Of a stretch of DNA of 64,000 nucleotides, positions 34,499 through 44,800 are shown piece by piece (position 1 is the stretch's first letter; every line of letters begins with the position of its first letter). The stretch lies in contig WPIO01000001.1 in assembly GCA_009760855.2 (NCBI GenBank), positions 9,792,001 through 9,856,000 of the forward strand, in the 5' to 3' direction. The position numbers and the translations under genes were made by a program. This stretch comes from Cristatella mucedo. Its lineage: Eukaryota; Bryozoa; Phylactolaemata; Cristatellidae. The notes beneath the pieces are model-generated. The model was given only the letters and a program-made list of their open reading frames with translations, was not told where the DNA came from and ran no database searches.

Positions 34499-35178
34499 GT
34501 TAGGGCGTGGCTAAGGATGGCCTCAACCTTTAAGCTTCCGGCAAGAGTTTAGCGGACAATTTTACCCACCGGGATCAAGCTTCTGAAAATTAGTGCTTGT
34601 CATCGTCTTGCCCACCGGTATCTGATTTCGCCCGTTTCAATTCCGTATGTCGAAGGCCAGGACATTGATAAGCTTTGAAAAGCTGTTTTACCAGAAAATA
34701 AGGTGCCGAAACTTTTTCGGCAGCGTAAATGTATGGTAAAAAAGGCACGGTTGGTAAAAAAAGGCTTATCTGTTGACTGTTTCATCGCCGATGCGGTCAC
34801 TGTTCAGCGCCGACTGGTGGAGCATTCGAGTGAGTGACCTTGCTATCGCGTACTAGATAACCGTAGATGTGACTGCCCCCCTTGCCCCCTGTGTAGACGT
34901 TTGTCGCCTATTTTTCGAGCCCAAATTACCCGCAGCCAACGACGGTTTGTGCGTCGGCCCAAAGCCAGCCGCTCACCTATGCAGACAAGCTCAGGCAACA
35001 GACTAGCTTGCCATTTTTAAGAGCAGCCGCCTAACAAAATGCACGTGCCGTCATCTGTGGGAGGCGTTATTGGGGGCAGCCCGGTCATTTCAACAACGGA
35101 AGACCGCTCTTTGCCAGATGGTATATCCAGCATGTATGAATCACTGTAGCTGCATCTTATAATTAAATAATGAATATT
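34499..35178. other. SHPK 5' flank / promoter region
   Basis: Sequence upstream of the SHPK start. No TATA box is obvious and no exon is recognised. An in-frame upstream extension of exon 1 is not needed. Confidence 0.35.
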
Positions 35179-35336
35179 AGCTTTATTTAACAGCCTCGTT
35201 TGTATAGCGGTAGAAGAGCCTTAACGGCTACCACCACTGCTTTTAGTTGGTAATTAAGGATTGCACACGGCAGGATTCGAACTCACGACCTCGGTGATGA
35301 AGAGCGATCACCTTACCTCCTGGGCTATCACGGCTT
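35179..35336 (-). mobile_element. SINE-A copy
   Basis: Reverse: gctttatttaacagcctcgt, gtagaagagccttaacggct, B box gattcgaactcacgacctcg, and head gagcgatcaccttacctcct followed by gggctatcacggct. Confidence 0.8.
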
Positions 35337-36420
35337 CGAATGCTCCAAGATACTTTTGCAGATGCAAAGCATATGCTTGCTATCCCAGTTAGCCTAGCTG
35401 GTAATCACTAGCACATGGAACGCGTTCGATAGAAGCTGACGCATAGTCGATTCTACAACAGCACCGAAATACCGGCACAGAGGCCTGCCATCAGTAAAAA
35501 AGATACGCATCCTGCCCAAGCATCAGAAACCCAATCCACAAGCAGACTTGTGCATGTCATAGCCAGCTACCCATGTGCTCACCCACAAGAGCTCACGCAT
35601 CAATGCCATCAATCGAACATAACTGTGAAATACCTAAAAGAAATCTCTTGGTTAAAGACTAGAGGATGGATGCCTTCCCAAATTAGTTTTTATATACATT
35701 TTATCTAGCAGCTTAGGCTTTGGGTTGCTATTATCAAATGACAGATCCCACAAACTTGATTGATAGCCATCCTTTCAGCAAGTGTCTGTGTGCTATTGGA
35801 AAAAAAATGTTGTTGTCCTTCTCTGTTCTACCCACAGTTTGAAGAACTAGCCGCTGCTGTTAGTAGCACGTCTAGTGTGTCCTGACTTTCCTAATGGCTC
35901 TGACGATGCCTCTTGAGTCTTCGATCGATCATGCACCTACCTTGCTTGTATGTAGCACTACCATTGTTGGCTTGATCAAGGCTTTTTACGGTACAAAAGG
36001 ACAGCTTGCTGTTTGGCCCTCACCAGCCAATTCTTTTGATAGCAAATCAGGCTGACCGAGCTTTGAATGGCTCAAGTGTGATAGGCCTATACGATATATC
36101 TGTAATATATCTGCAGCCTTGGCTAATCAGAAGAGCACGAAGGTACACTGGTCCAGACACTGCAGCACGAAGCTTGTCTGCACACCAATCTGACTTCTTG
36201 TTGTTTGCCGGTGTTCAGACTGTTTTTATGCAGTATTCCTTACTACTACATGACTACTAATGCCACTGTCTGCTTGTTTCTCTTACGGATGCTGCTACTG
36301 CTACGATGCATTGAAAAACAGCCTTGAAATTCCGGCTCAAAATGCTTCTATAATGTTGGTCTTCTCTGATTATCGAGTGCATAAATTGCTCTGGCTTCGT
36401 GAAAGTAGAGAAAGCTTACA
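35337..36420. other. Intergenic, no gene seen
   Basis: No exon or known repeat recognised. The open frame at 36006-36260 lacks any family signal. Confidence 0.4.
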
Positions 36421-36424
36421 GCCA

Positions 36425-36480
36425 TCTCAGTAGCCACTTAGTGAGTGTCACAGATTCTGGACTCAAAGGTCCTGGGTTCG
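36425..36480 (+). repeat. SINE-A head fragment
   Basis: The stretch cttagtgagtgtcacagatt followed by ctggactcaaaggtcctggg and ttcga is a tRNA-like head cut off at the B box, where an L2-A tail in reverse begins. Confidence 0.45.
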
Positions 36481-36485
36481 AATAA

Positions 36486-38050
36486 TGATAATAATAATTA
36501 GATATTTGCATTGTGCCCTCAGAAAGATTAACCTCTTTCTATGCACTTAACATATTTTACAAGAGAACCATGTCAATATGGTTAGTGATATCATGCACTG
36601 TGTCAGCACGTATAAGCACACAAAGGACAACGCACAAGGATCCAGCAAATGCTGCGAAAAAATGCTGTGCATTTTTAGTTTCTTTTTAAATGTCAAAGTC
36701 AGGTGACGTGACGCCAGTTGGGAGTGTGTTTTTTTGCTTTGGGAGCGAACAAACTGAAGGACCGGTCTCCAAAGGATTAGAGGTCGATCCGAGGCTCGGC
36801 TGAAAGACTTGAGTCGAAAGATGATACAATGCCTGCCCTACATTGATTGGGAAGTAATTCGGATAGGTAGGCTACAGAAAGAGAATGAAGGGACCAAATT
36901 GAGTGACAAAACCTTGAAGTCGATAAGCTTCTTGGTAGGGAGCTAGCGAATGTCGGTGAAAAGTTTGGTAATGTGCCAACTTCTCCACTCACGACAGACA
37001 AGTTCTAACTATGTGGAGAGGTTTTCGCCAGCCGTAAGCGCTTGTTGCACATGACTGAAGACCTGAGAGTGGTGAGTTGCAGTAGCCGAGACGAGATATC
37101 ATAAATGCATGGACCGAATTGAATTTAAAATAATTCATTTGCACAACGTACTAAGAGAACTTAACCTCTATTCAGGTAATCCATATATGCCGCGAAGCTC
37201 GAGCCCACGACCTCAGTAATCAGCCGAATTCACCTTGACCTTGGTCGAGATGAGCACCATAACCACTAGCCCAAACCAGCGTGGCAGTATCCCTGTAAGT
37301 AGGGCTGAATTTGTGCAATACTACCTGGCTAAAAGTAGGCTGGCTTTACTGTGGAGCTCCTGTGATTATCGAAAGAAAGGCCAATGGAACAGGATACCTT
37401 CGTGCTGATGCTTCTGAAGATATGCCGGCAAAAACCCATTATTAGGGTTAGGTTTTTCAATTTCTGAGTTAAACATTGTTGCCCATAGCTAGTAAGTTGG
37501 TTTTATTGTTGTTCAATATGAGGCAGTTTGTTTCCATCCAAGTTTGAATGCAAGCAATACATGCAGCAAGGAAGTTCAGATAGAGAGAGTTTGACATGCT
37601 GGAAGGCAGTGAGAGATCAAAGCACAGGTACAGCTGTGCCATCTGCATGGACATAAAAGCCTAGATTTTGCTTGGCAATTACATCGCAAGAGGGAAAGTA
37701 TAATTGTGAACCAAGGTAGACCAAGTGCAGACCTCTGAGGTACCCAAAACACAGTGTAGAGACTCGTCGGATGACTGTTAACCATTGACATCAATGCTCT
37801 AAAGTCTCCCTCTGAACACGTAGGACCTAAACCCTTGCAATGCAGTGCTACTGATGTCGAAGCGAAATGCGAAGTGCTCGGGAAGGATTGGGTATCAATA
37901 GTATCATACACTGCCAAAATACCAAGCAAAACAATCAGAGAGACTCTGCCTAGGTCTGCATTCCTGAGGTCGGTATACACCAGCAGCAATGCTGACTATG
38001 TGGACTAATTAGCACTAAAGCCGGACTGGAACTTACTTGCTATATTTGAA
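36486..38050 (-). mobile_element. Longest L2-A-like LINE copy, with reverse transcriptase palm
   Basis: In reverse, a 1.56-kb copy runs from the palm domain to the 3' tail. About 37989-37576 carries remnants such as VFWVPQRSALGLPWFTIIL, the counterpart of GVPQGSVLGPLLF. About 37654-37469 continues QLYLCFDL and CIQTWMETNCLILNNNKTNL, the YADDTQLY-to-LNDDKTE region of L2 elements. The coding end (36777-37080) and the 3' hairpin with an AAT-like tract (36486-36540) follow. Multiple frame breaks. A SINE-B (37128-37283) is inserted in it. Confidence 0.75.
37128..37283 (-). mobile_element. SINE-B copy nested in the L2-A element
   Basis: Reverse: ataattcatttgcacaacgt, aagagaacttaacctctatt, gctcgagcccacgacctcag, and A box gagcaccataaccactagcc followed by caaaccagc. 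L2 sequence continues on both sides, so the SINE landed later. Confidence 0.85.
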
Positions 38051-38099
38051 GTTTCGATTCAAGAGTTTAGCCGGTTTGTCTCGACTCGTTCCAGGGTCT

Positions 38100-38275
38100 T
38101 TGGCCCTTGGGTCTTAGCCCAGGGGTTAAGTAGTAGCTCATCACGACCCGTCGTTGGTCTTGCAGTGGCCGATACTTTATTTCCCATGAAAGTGGTAGTG
38201 ACAGCCGTTAAGGCTCCTTTAAAGCTTTACAAATGAGCCTATTGAACGCTTTTTAATGAGGCTGTTAAATGCCTA
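38100..38275 (+). mobile_element. SINE-A copy, diverged
   Basis: Plus orientation: gggtcttagcccaggggtta, the paired acgacccgtcg, ggtagtgacagccgttaagg, and tacaaatgagcc near the end. Degenerate. Confidence 0.5.
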
Positions 38276-38297
38276 TAAATGAGGCTGTTAAGATTAC

Positions 38298-38514
38298 CTT
38301 TTTCATATGAACGGCAGCAATGAGCCGGAAGTTGCTTACGTTCTCTTGGTCTAGTGTTGCATCGTACTGGTGGTAAGATTTTTTCGGGTCAATTGACCCT
38401 AACCACAATGGTCGGTCCATAGTTATAACGTGGAACTCAGGACAGGAAATTGTCTTGAAATGTGGTCCAAAAATGTTGTCCACAGACCTCAAAGTTTGCA
38501 TGAAGTTGTCACCC
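38298..38514 (-). CDS. Putative orphan coding exon, unknown gene
   Basis: Minus-strand exon bounded by a good acceptor (cctatttcacag) and donor (AAAAAG|gtaatc), with 72 uninterrupted codons in the only open frame (phase 2 in, phase 0 out). The protein reads GDNFMQTLRSVDNIFGPHF, then CPEFHVITMDRPLWLGSID, and ends NFRLIAAVHMKK. The amino-acid mix looks like a folded host protein, not LINE or SINE sequence, but I do not recognise the family. No neighbouring exon joins it with certainty: a candidate upstream exon (39381-39338) ends in phase 0 and would not fit directly. It may be part of a gene with long introns or a relic. Confidence 0.4.
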
Positions 38515-38870
38515 CTGTGAAATAGGCAATAAACACTTATGTTAAAAAACCTAAAGCAGACTAGGCATCCAAGTACAGCACTTATCAGAGTCACGAGAAC
38601 AATCACTCATACCCTTGCTGGTTCTCTTCAAGTAGCATATTAACTTCAAGGTCCTATGCGTCCCCTTACGGTACCTTCATACTCCAGCTCCGGCCTACCT
38701 ATCTGAAAGGCTTAGGCACTCTTTGTTTACCCACGTATCACCCCCAGACTGTCGTTATTTAGCTGTGCCCCTCACCAACCTACCTCAAATGCTTTGGAGA
38801 ACGTACCTTCAGTTCTTATGCACCTAAAACCCGGATCTCCCTAACAACTGACAAATAAATAAATAAATCC

Positions 38871-39036
38871 TAGCTGATTAAACAGCCTCTTTTTGTATAG
38901 CGACAGAAGAGCCTTTACGGCTATCACCACTGCTTGCCGTGGCGATAAGAAATCGCCCACCGCAGGAATCGAACCCACGACCTCGGGACCGAGTTCGTGA
39001 AAGCAACCGCCTTACCTGGTGTGCCATCACAGCTCA
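38871..39036 (-). mobile_element. SINE-A copy, full length
   Basis: Reverse: tagctgattaaacagcctct, atagcgacagaagagccttt, ccactgcttgccgtggcgat, B box aatcgaacccacgacctcgg, A box aagcaaccgccttacctggt, and end gtgccatcacagctca. Confidence 0.9.
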
Positions 39037-39337
39037 CCAAGACCACTCTTGACTTGACATTTAAAGCAAAGTTATTAACCGACCAGCTCTTCATAGCATA
39101 TGCTCCATCCACGGCTTAGTTATCTCAGGGCATTTTGAAAACTTATTACTAATATTATTATTATAGCATATCTTAGTGACCGATAGGCCATCAGTGAATT
39201 GAACAACAGTGGCAGGTGCAGAATTATAATTGATAAGACATTTTAACATACCTGCATGCTCGTTTAAAAAAAAGAAGAAGTATAGATCCAAGAATGATGA
39301 GGCTCTCGGGTAGCCTAAATCAATAATACTGCGGCTT

Positions 39338-39381
39338 ACCATGAATGTCAAGTTTTCAGTGAAAGATAAGTCACCAGCCAT
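39338..39381 (-). CDS. Possible short first coding exon, unknown gene
   Basis: On the minus strand ATG is followed by 14 codons (MAGDLSFTENLTFM) and then a strong donor (gtaagc). An acceptor-like ttcagtgtag immediately precedes the ATG, so it could also be internal. No family recognised; its relation to the exon at 38298-38514 is open. Confidence 0.25.
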
Positions 39382-39499
39382 CTACACTGAAAGCTAGTTT
39401 GCTGCAGTGTAGATGACTATTCGTGGCGGCACGTGTGGTTTTCCATGCACATGCCGCAACTATCTAGCATGTGTCCCAAACACTATTGCGGAAAGTGGA

Positions 39500-39661
39500 T
39501 AGTATAGCGAAGAGCTTAGAGAATATGAAGCCGTGAGGTAAGCAGAAGCAGGCAAATGTCAGAGGTGCTCCGGAAGAGGCCATGCTCCGCTCGATGTCTT
39601 TCCCAACAGTTTCAGATAGCAGTTCAAGCCGACGCTCTGCCAGAGGGAGAGCATCCGCCAA
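39500..39661 (-). other. Open minus-strand frame, uncharacterised
   Basis: The minus frame reads LADALPLAERRLELLSETVG and KDIERSMASSGAPLTF, followed by a hydrophobic stretch, then a stop. It looks amphipathic and protein-like, but there is no clear splice donor, start or family. Confidence 0.2.
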
Positions 39662-39740
39662 CCAAAGAACAGCTTAATAGTCTCCAAACCGCCCGTACAG
39701 GACAACAAGGCAGAACGCCGAAGCGGGTTTAGAGAGACGT

Positions 39741-39841
39741 TTATAATAATAATAATAATATTGCACTTGATAAAGCGCCCTCAGAGAACTTAATCTCTTT
39801 CTAGGCGCTTTACATTTGCTGCAAAGTGATACGCAATAGAA
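39741..39841 (-). mobile_element. L2-A LINE extreme 3' end
   Basis: Only the last ~100 bp in reverse: AAT tract, tgcacttgataaagcgccct, and gctttacatttgctgcaaag. It is almost base-for-base the same as 12625-12727, indicating a young, very short insertion. Confidence 0.85.
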
Positions 39842-39939
39842 AACGTTTATTCACTCTGACGCCGCAGCGGGCCAGTACGCGACCGCACTGCCCGGCGTCC
39901 TCATCGTAACTTACTGGCTTCTGCAGGCCGCTACTTAAT

Positions 39940-40080
39940 ATATATTTCATTTATATAGCGCCCCAAGAGAACTTAATCTCTATTCAGGCGCTTCACATAT
40001 GCCTCGGGGCTCGAGCCCACGACCTCAGTCAGACTTTGGTCGGGGCGAGCACCTTAACCGCTAGACCAAACCAGCTCGGC
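39940..40080 (-). mobile_element. SINE-B copy, full length
   Basis: Reverse: ttcatttatatagcgcccca, gagaacttaatctctattca, gggctcgagcccacgacctc, and A box gcaccttaaccgctagacca followed by aaccagc. Confidence 0.9.
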
Positions 40081-40685
40081 ACTCACTGCCGTAAATCACA
40101 ATAGCCCATAAACCAACAGCAGAGCCATACACTCTGCTGGGCCATAAATAACTCCAGGCCATAAACTGGCCGTAGTGGGAATTGTGGTTTGATTGGCCGT
40201 CGCGCACTGCACAAAACACCAGCCGACGAGCAACAGCACCAGTTTATTCGACTACGCACCGAGCCGGCGGAAGCGCCACTGCCCTCCCGCAGACCTTCGT
40301 CTGCTTCTGTCATCTGCGGTACTGAGTCTGAGGCTCCCGTCCGTGGTTTAAAAGGGTTCTTGTCGCGTCTATAACGCACGTTATACGGATTTAATGCGCA
40401 GCTATGGGCGCCTCGACACTACAATACAATCTTTAGCGGTTACAGATTAAGCTCGCAGTCGTTGCTCGATCTTGAATAACGACTTCGCCCTCAACTGCCG
40501 GTCTGTCTTGTGGGTCTCCAAGTTCGCAATATCGCCCAGACCTAGTTACTGTCTATATATCGCTAGAACGCAGCATAGCAGGTTTGTACTCTAGCAACTG
40601 ACATTAGGTAGACCAATGCAACTTTCTTCTCACCGTATTCACAAACAAAACCCGTAGATCCTTGTGAGTTCTTGCAAAATGGATC
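40081..40685. other. Intergenic, no gene recognised
   Basis: Small imperfect repeats of the type gccataaac (40108-40165) are visible. Open frames on both strands at 40083-40379 show no family signal. Confidence 0.35.
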
Positions 40686-40699
40686 TACTCTGTTTCATT

Positions 40700-40802
40700 C
40701 TCTGGATCCCTTTGCAGCAAATGTAAAGCGCCTAGAAAGAGATTAAGTTCTCTGAGGGCGCTTTATCAAGTGCGTTATTATTATTATTATTATTATAATT
40801 AT
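40700..40802 (+). mobile_element. L2-A LINE extreme 3' end with ATT tail
   Basis: The stretch ccctttgcagcaaatgtaaa, stem-loop gcctagaaagagattaagtt, and (ATT)n to about 40797. 5'-truncated to about 100 bp. Confidence 0.85.
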
Positions 40803-40867
40803 AACTCTGAGACCCTAGAGCTGGTACCTAAGGTAGGGAAGTTATGCAGGCTAGGCATAGCAGCGAA

Positions 40868-41050
40868 ATACCACACTTGCATGCTGCCCTGTGCATGTCA
40901 CCCCTAACAGTGTCATTCATGTTGGTTATCAAGCATCATACCACTTACCATTCGATCGTGTTTTCTTTGTAGCAAATGTGAAGCGCCAAGAAAGAGATTA
41001 AGCTATCTGGGGGCGCTTATCCCTTAATGCGTTATCATTTTATACTTATA
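40868..41050 (+). mobile_element. L2-A LINE 3' end, diverged
   Basis: The stretches catgctgccctgtgcatgtc, caagcatcataccacttacc, and the hairpin gcgccaagaaagagattaag. Confidence 0.75.
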
Positions 41051-41828
41051 TAGCGCCTAGTCGGCCCTTGCGTCTTGTGCCACTAGGATAATTTTGTGTC
41101 CATTCATTCATGACAGAATCCAGTCTCCTGGAGACTTGGGGGGAGACATAATTCACGAGAATATAGTCTCCCAAAAAACTGAGACAAGAAAACGGAAGTT
41201 TAAGAATACCGACAAATAGCTATAAAAACCCACCACGCTTATCTTAGCGCCTAAGAGAGCATCTAAGTGGACTCGTTTAGGTCAAGTTGAAGGTGGAAGC
41301 GATTCAGGCCCAACGGACCACAAGGGCCGAAAATGGCAAGAGACCCCGGCACGCCGACGCTATGACAGGGGGGACGACTCTTAGGAGAGAGATGGCAAGC
41401 TAAGACGAACCAGAACTGAACTGCTAAAGTAATCGATATAGGTACAGGTAAGCTCGCTTAACAGCCAAAGCTGGTGCAGAAAGGCCAACTGATAGCATCA
41501 AGAGCCAAGCAGGTAGAGCCCGTACGCTTTCGCCGAAAGCAACAGCGCCGAAGCGTCGTACAACTGTGAGAGCGCCTACGGCCATCTCGGGCAGAATGTT
41601 ATCAGACACAGGTACTCAACCAAGAACTAGGAACGCCAAGATTACGCCCTTCAGGAAAATCCTAAATTTTTTCAATTTTTATTTCTGAAGTTTATTTGAC
41701 AGCAGATCTCACTTCTTTGTCGATTTATTACTGCTCTGCTGTAGAACCTCGCGCGTCAAGGCCGCGTACCGGAAAGCGCCGAACCAATTTTTCACAAGCC
41801 GCCGAGGAGCGGGTTGTAGCGACTGGCC
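41051..41828. other. Intergenic and CBLL1 promoter region
   Basis: No repeat or exon is recognised up to the CBLL1 start. CpG-containing sequence around 41740-41830 precedes the ATG and is presumably the promoter and 5' UTR. Confidence 0.4.
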
Positions 41829-44800
41829 ATGGAAGTGGATAGCCATCGCGAAGACTTCCCAGGTTGGTCGCCCAGATCTTAGAAATGAGAACCGTTTGTA
41901 ACGCTCGGCTTCGAGGCAGTTTTACGTTATCGGCGTGGTAAAATGATTATCGCGGCACTCGCATGGTCGCAACCAATGCTGCGCTTCAGCGTCCTTTCGT
42001 ATATGTTAGGCCTTAAAGGTGTAGTCAGCGAAGCTGAAAAGTGTAAATAAGTGTGGGTTAATAACTTGGATGTATTCTTCAGCTTCTGCTGCGACGGGAC
42101 TGTCGTCTAATGTGCCATATTACTTCGCTGGCTTATCGATGCTGTTTTACGCCAGGACCGAACGTTTCGTTATCTTGCCGCTACGCCCTACTGTAAGAAG
42201 TGCTTGGCAGCCGTTTCATGCAGAACGAGTCCGAAAAGGTTCTTCAATGTCACTTTGAAGTGTTCACCGTCGGAACTCGGCATTCGCCGCAAGATGTTCG
42301 TGCGCTGGCGTAGTCTTCAGTGCTCTTGGCAATGCTGAATTTGCATTTGCAGAGGGCATATTGCACAGATCCCCATTTAACAGCAGATTAAATCGTTACT
42401 TTGGCAGTCGTCAATTGCCCAGCGAGCGTTAAACTGTCGCCACCCTGCTAGCTCAAAAAATTCTTTCTGTCAAGTTGGTTCGCTCGGTAGAAAAATGTGT
42501 GCACACTCGCGTACTGGCTGTAGGCTCGGCATTCTCGGCACGGTTTGTGGTTATGAGTATCTGGTGTTAAGCAGTAATAGGCACTCGGAATTTAAGCAGC
42601 CGTCTGTAGTTGTCGGTGCTTCCAGTCTGCTCCTTCGAGCTTTCAGCTTCGAGCTTGCTGCCGAGCCTGGCGCTTGGCTGCTTGCTTGATGAGCATTTAC
42701 TGCGTCCGTTGTTCTTGTCGTTAGGGTGTGCATCGGCCTGCTTTTAGCGTTTCATTTTTGAATTTCAGCGCTTTTTTTCTTCCAGCTCTCTTTGTTTTCA
42801 TTTCTCTTCAATTTCATCACACTTGCCCTCTTGCACGTGACTCGTTTTATTGCTCAGGACCCCTCTTAAAGTACCAATATGTAGAGCTAATGCTAATGTT
42901 CGCGTGCATGCTCTCTTGGTGTTAGCTGTTGCATTTGCCTGTGCACGTGTGTAGCCCCTGCGCTCAGTGTTCAGGGGAGCTGGTGTACGGCATGTGCCTG
43001 GCTCATCGGTTAAAAAGCAAGTTGCAATTCCTTGCATGCCGATGCGTGCACGTTATTTACTCACCGCTGTAACCTTACCCATCTCCACACATCTAGCGAC
43101 CCACCCAGCTAGCTTGGCTACCTGAGAGCAGGCCCGCCCATAAGCCTCGCGCGGTGCACACTGATTGCAGAGGATCTCAGCCTCGGAGAAGAGGATGGCA
43201 GCTCTGGCTCACAAAATCCGACCGTGAGAAAGGCTATTAATCTCAAGCTGAAGCCGCAGAAGTCAAAAGAGAAGAGGGAAATTAAACGTGAGCAGCTGGA
43301 TCCGTGCCTGCCTTGATGCTCCGTGGTTTTGCACGAGATGTTGCTGCATTTGCATGCACATCCAACGAGCAGTGAGCCGACCATTCGGTCTCCTGCAAAA
43401 AAAGACTAGCTCCATGTCTGCAGTGCCTGTGCTCTTGTCCATCACTGCAGGCAGACAGAATGTGTCTGTGCCCTAGGTTCACTCTTCAATTTATGCATGG
43501 TTAGGCTATGTTATTCTTAGATTGGATCTGTGGGATAGCTGCCGAAATGTTTTCTTTGAGTACAGTTAACGAATTGTTGCTTACTTACTGCCCAGAGCTC
43601 GTGTCAGCCTGGAACCTCAAGGGCTGCAGTAATACCGGCTGAGCACTGTGGCGACGCTGTGCAGTACTTCGTGCGCTGTACAGCATCTGAGTAGCTCGGA
43701 CACTGTTTAGAAATCAGACTGTTGTCTTTTTATTGCTGATTGTTCTGTTTCTGCCTCCGCTAGGTCAGTCTAAATTTGTTAGTTGTCAGGACTTAAGCCC
43801 TTGTGTTGGAGGTTGTGATTGCAACTGCCAAGGTTGACGAAGACCCTTTTTCTGTAGGACTATTTATGCAATATATAGGGCGACAATATAATTCATTTGT
43901 ATTGCACCCTTGGATAACCTGATCTCTATTCACGCACTTCGCATATGCCGCAGGGCTCGACCCACGACCTCAAATGAGTTCGGTCGTTAAAGGCAAGTAC
44001 CTTAACCACTGGACCAAATTAGACTTATGATCACCCCTAGTTACGATGAAGAGTTTTACATATTGAAAGGTGGTTCAGCTGCATCCACGTTTACTAGAAT
44101 AGTCACCAGGCTATCCTGCGTGAGCATCGTGGTCTGTCTAAGTACACAATGAACTTCTACCATCTGCTATACCTTAGCTTATAGATATCATAAAACGCTT
44201 TGCTGGTTGCTTTAGGATGCTAGCATCATATATATGTGGTTCATGATCCGTTGTTGAATGGCTATCACTCATAGTAAACAAAAGGTCGATACTTTTGCGA
44301 TCGAGTGTATATGTATCTACACACAACAGGTCGACCATGAGTCTGCTCCTTAAGTATGGATGGTGAGCCGCTCCTTGTGACTGTGATATACAGAGACACT
44401 TTGTCTTTCTTTATGATTGCATGAGATACGACCAGCCAGTTGACATGGTTAATGGCAAAACTCTTTTTCCTTGCCCAGTTTCACAGGAGATAGCTTCCGG
44501 TTACCCGTATTTTGAAGTTACAGCTTTGCTTTGGTTCGCCGCCAAAGGCCACATTTATTCAGCAAGTGATTGGTTGCTGAGGTTGTCATGGGGCTTAACC
44601 CTACTTGCTTGGACCCGAGTAAGTCGTGTATCCGACAGGCTGTTTGGCTGCAGACTACAGAGTGTGTTGCAGCTTGACACCCTATTTGCAATTTTTAATA
44701 TTAGTCATTTCACTCAATGCATCGGGATTTTGCTCAAGCCTGTAAGTGGACATTTAAAGTCGAGGCTTCAAAGATCTGTGTTGAGCATTGAATGAAAAAT

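Noticed and set aside
44421-44795. 124-codon open frame in CBLL1 intron 2, considered as an extra Hakai exon (starts RYDQPVDM)
   Set aside because: Exon 2 joins exon 3 directly in phase 1, and no consistent acceptor/donor pair brings this frame in. Similarity to the vertebrate ERYD segment is too short.
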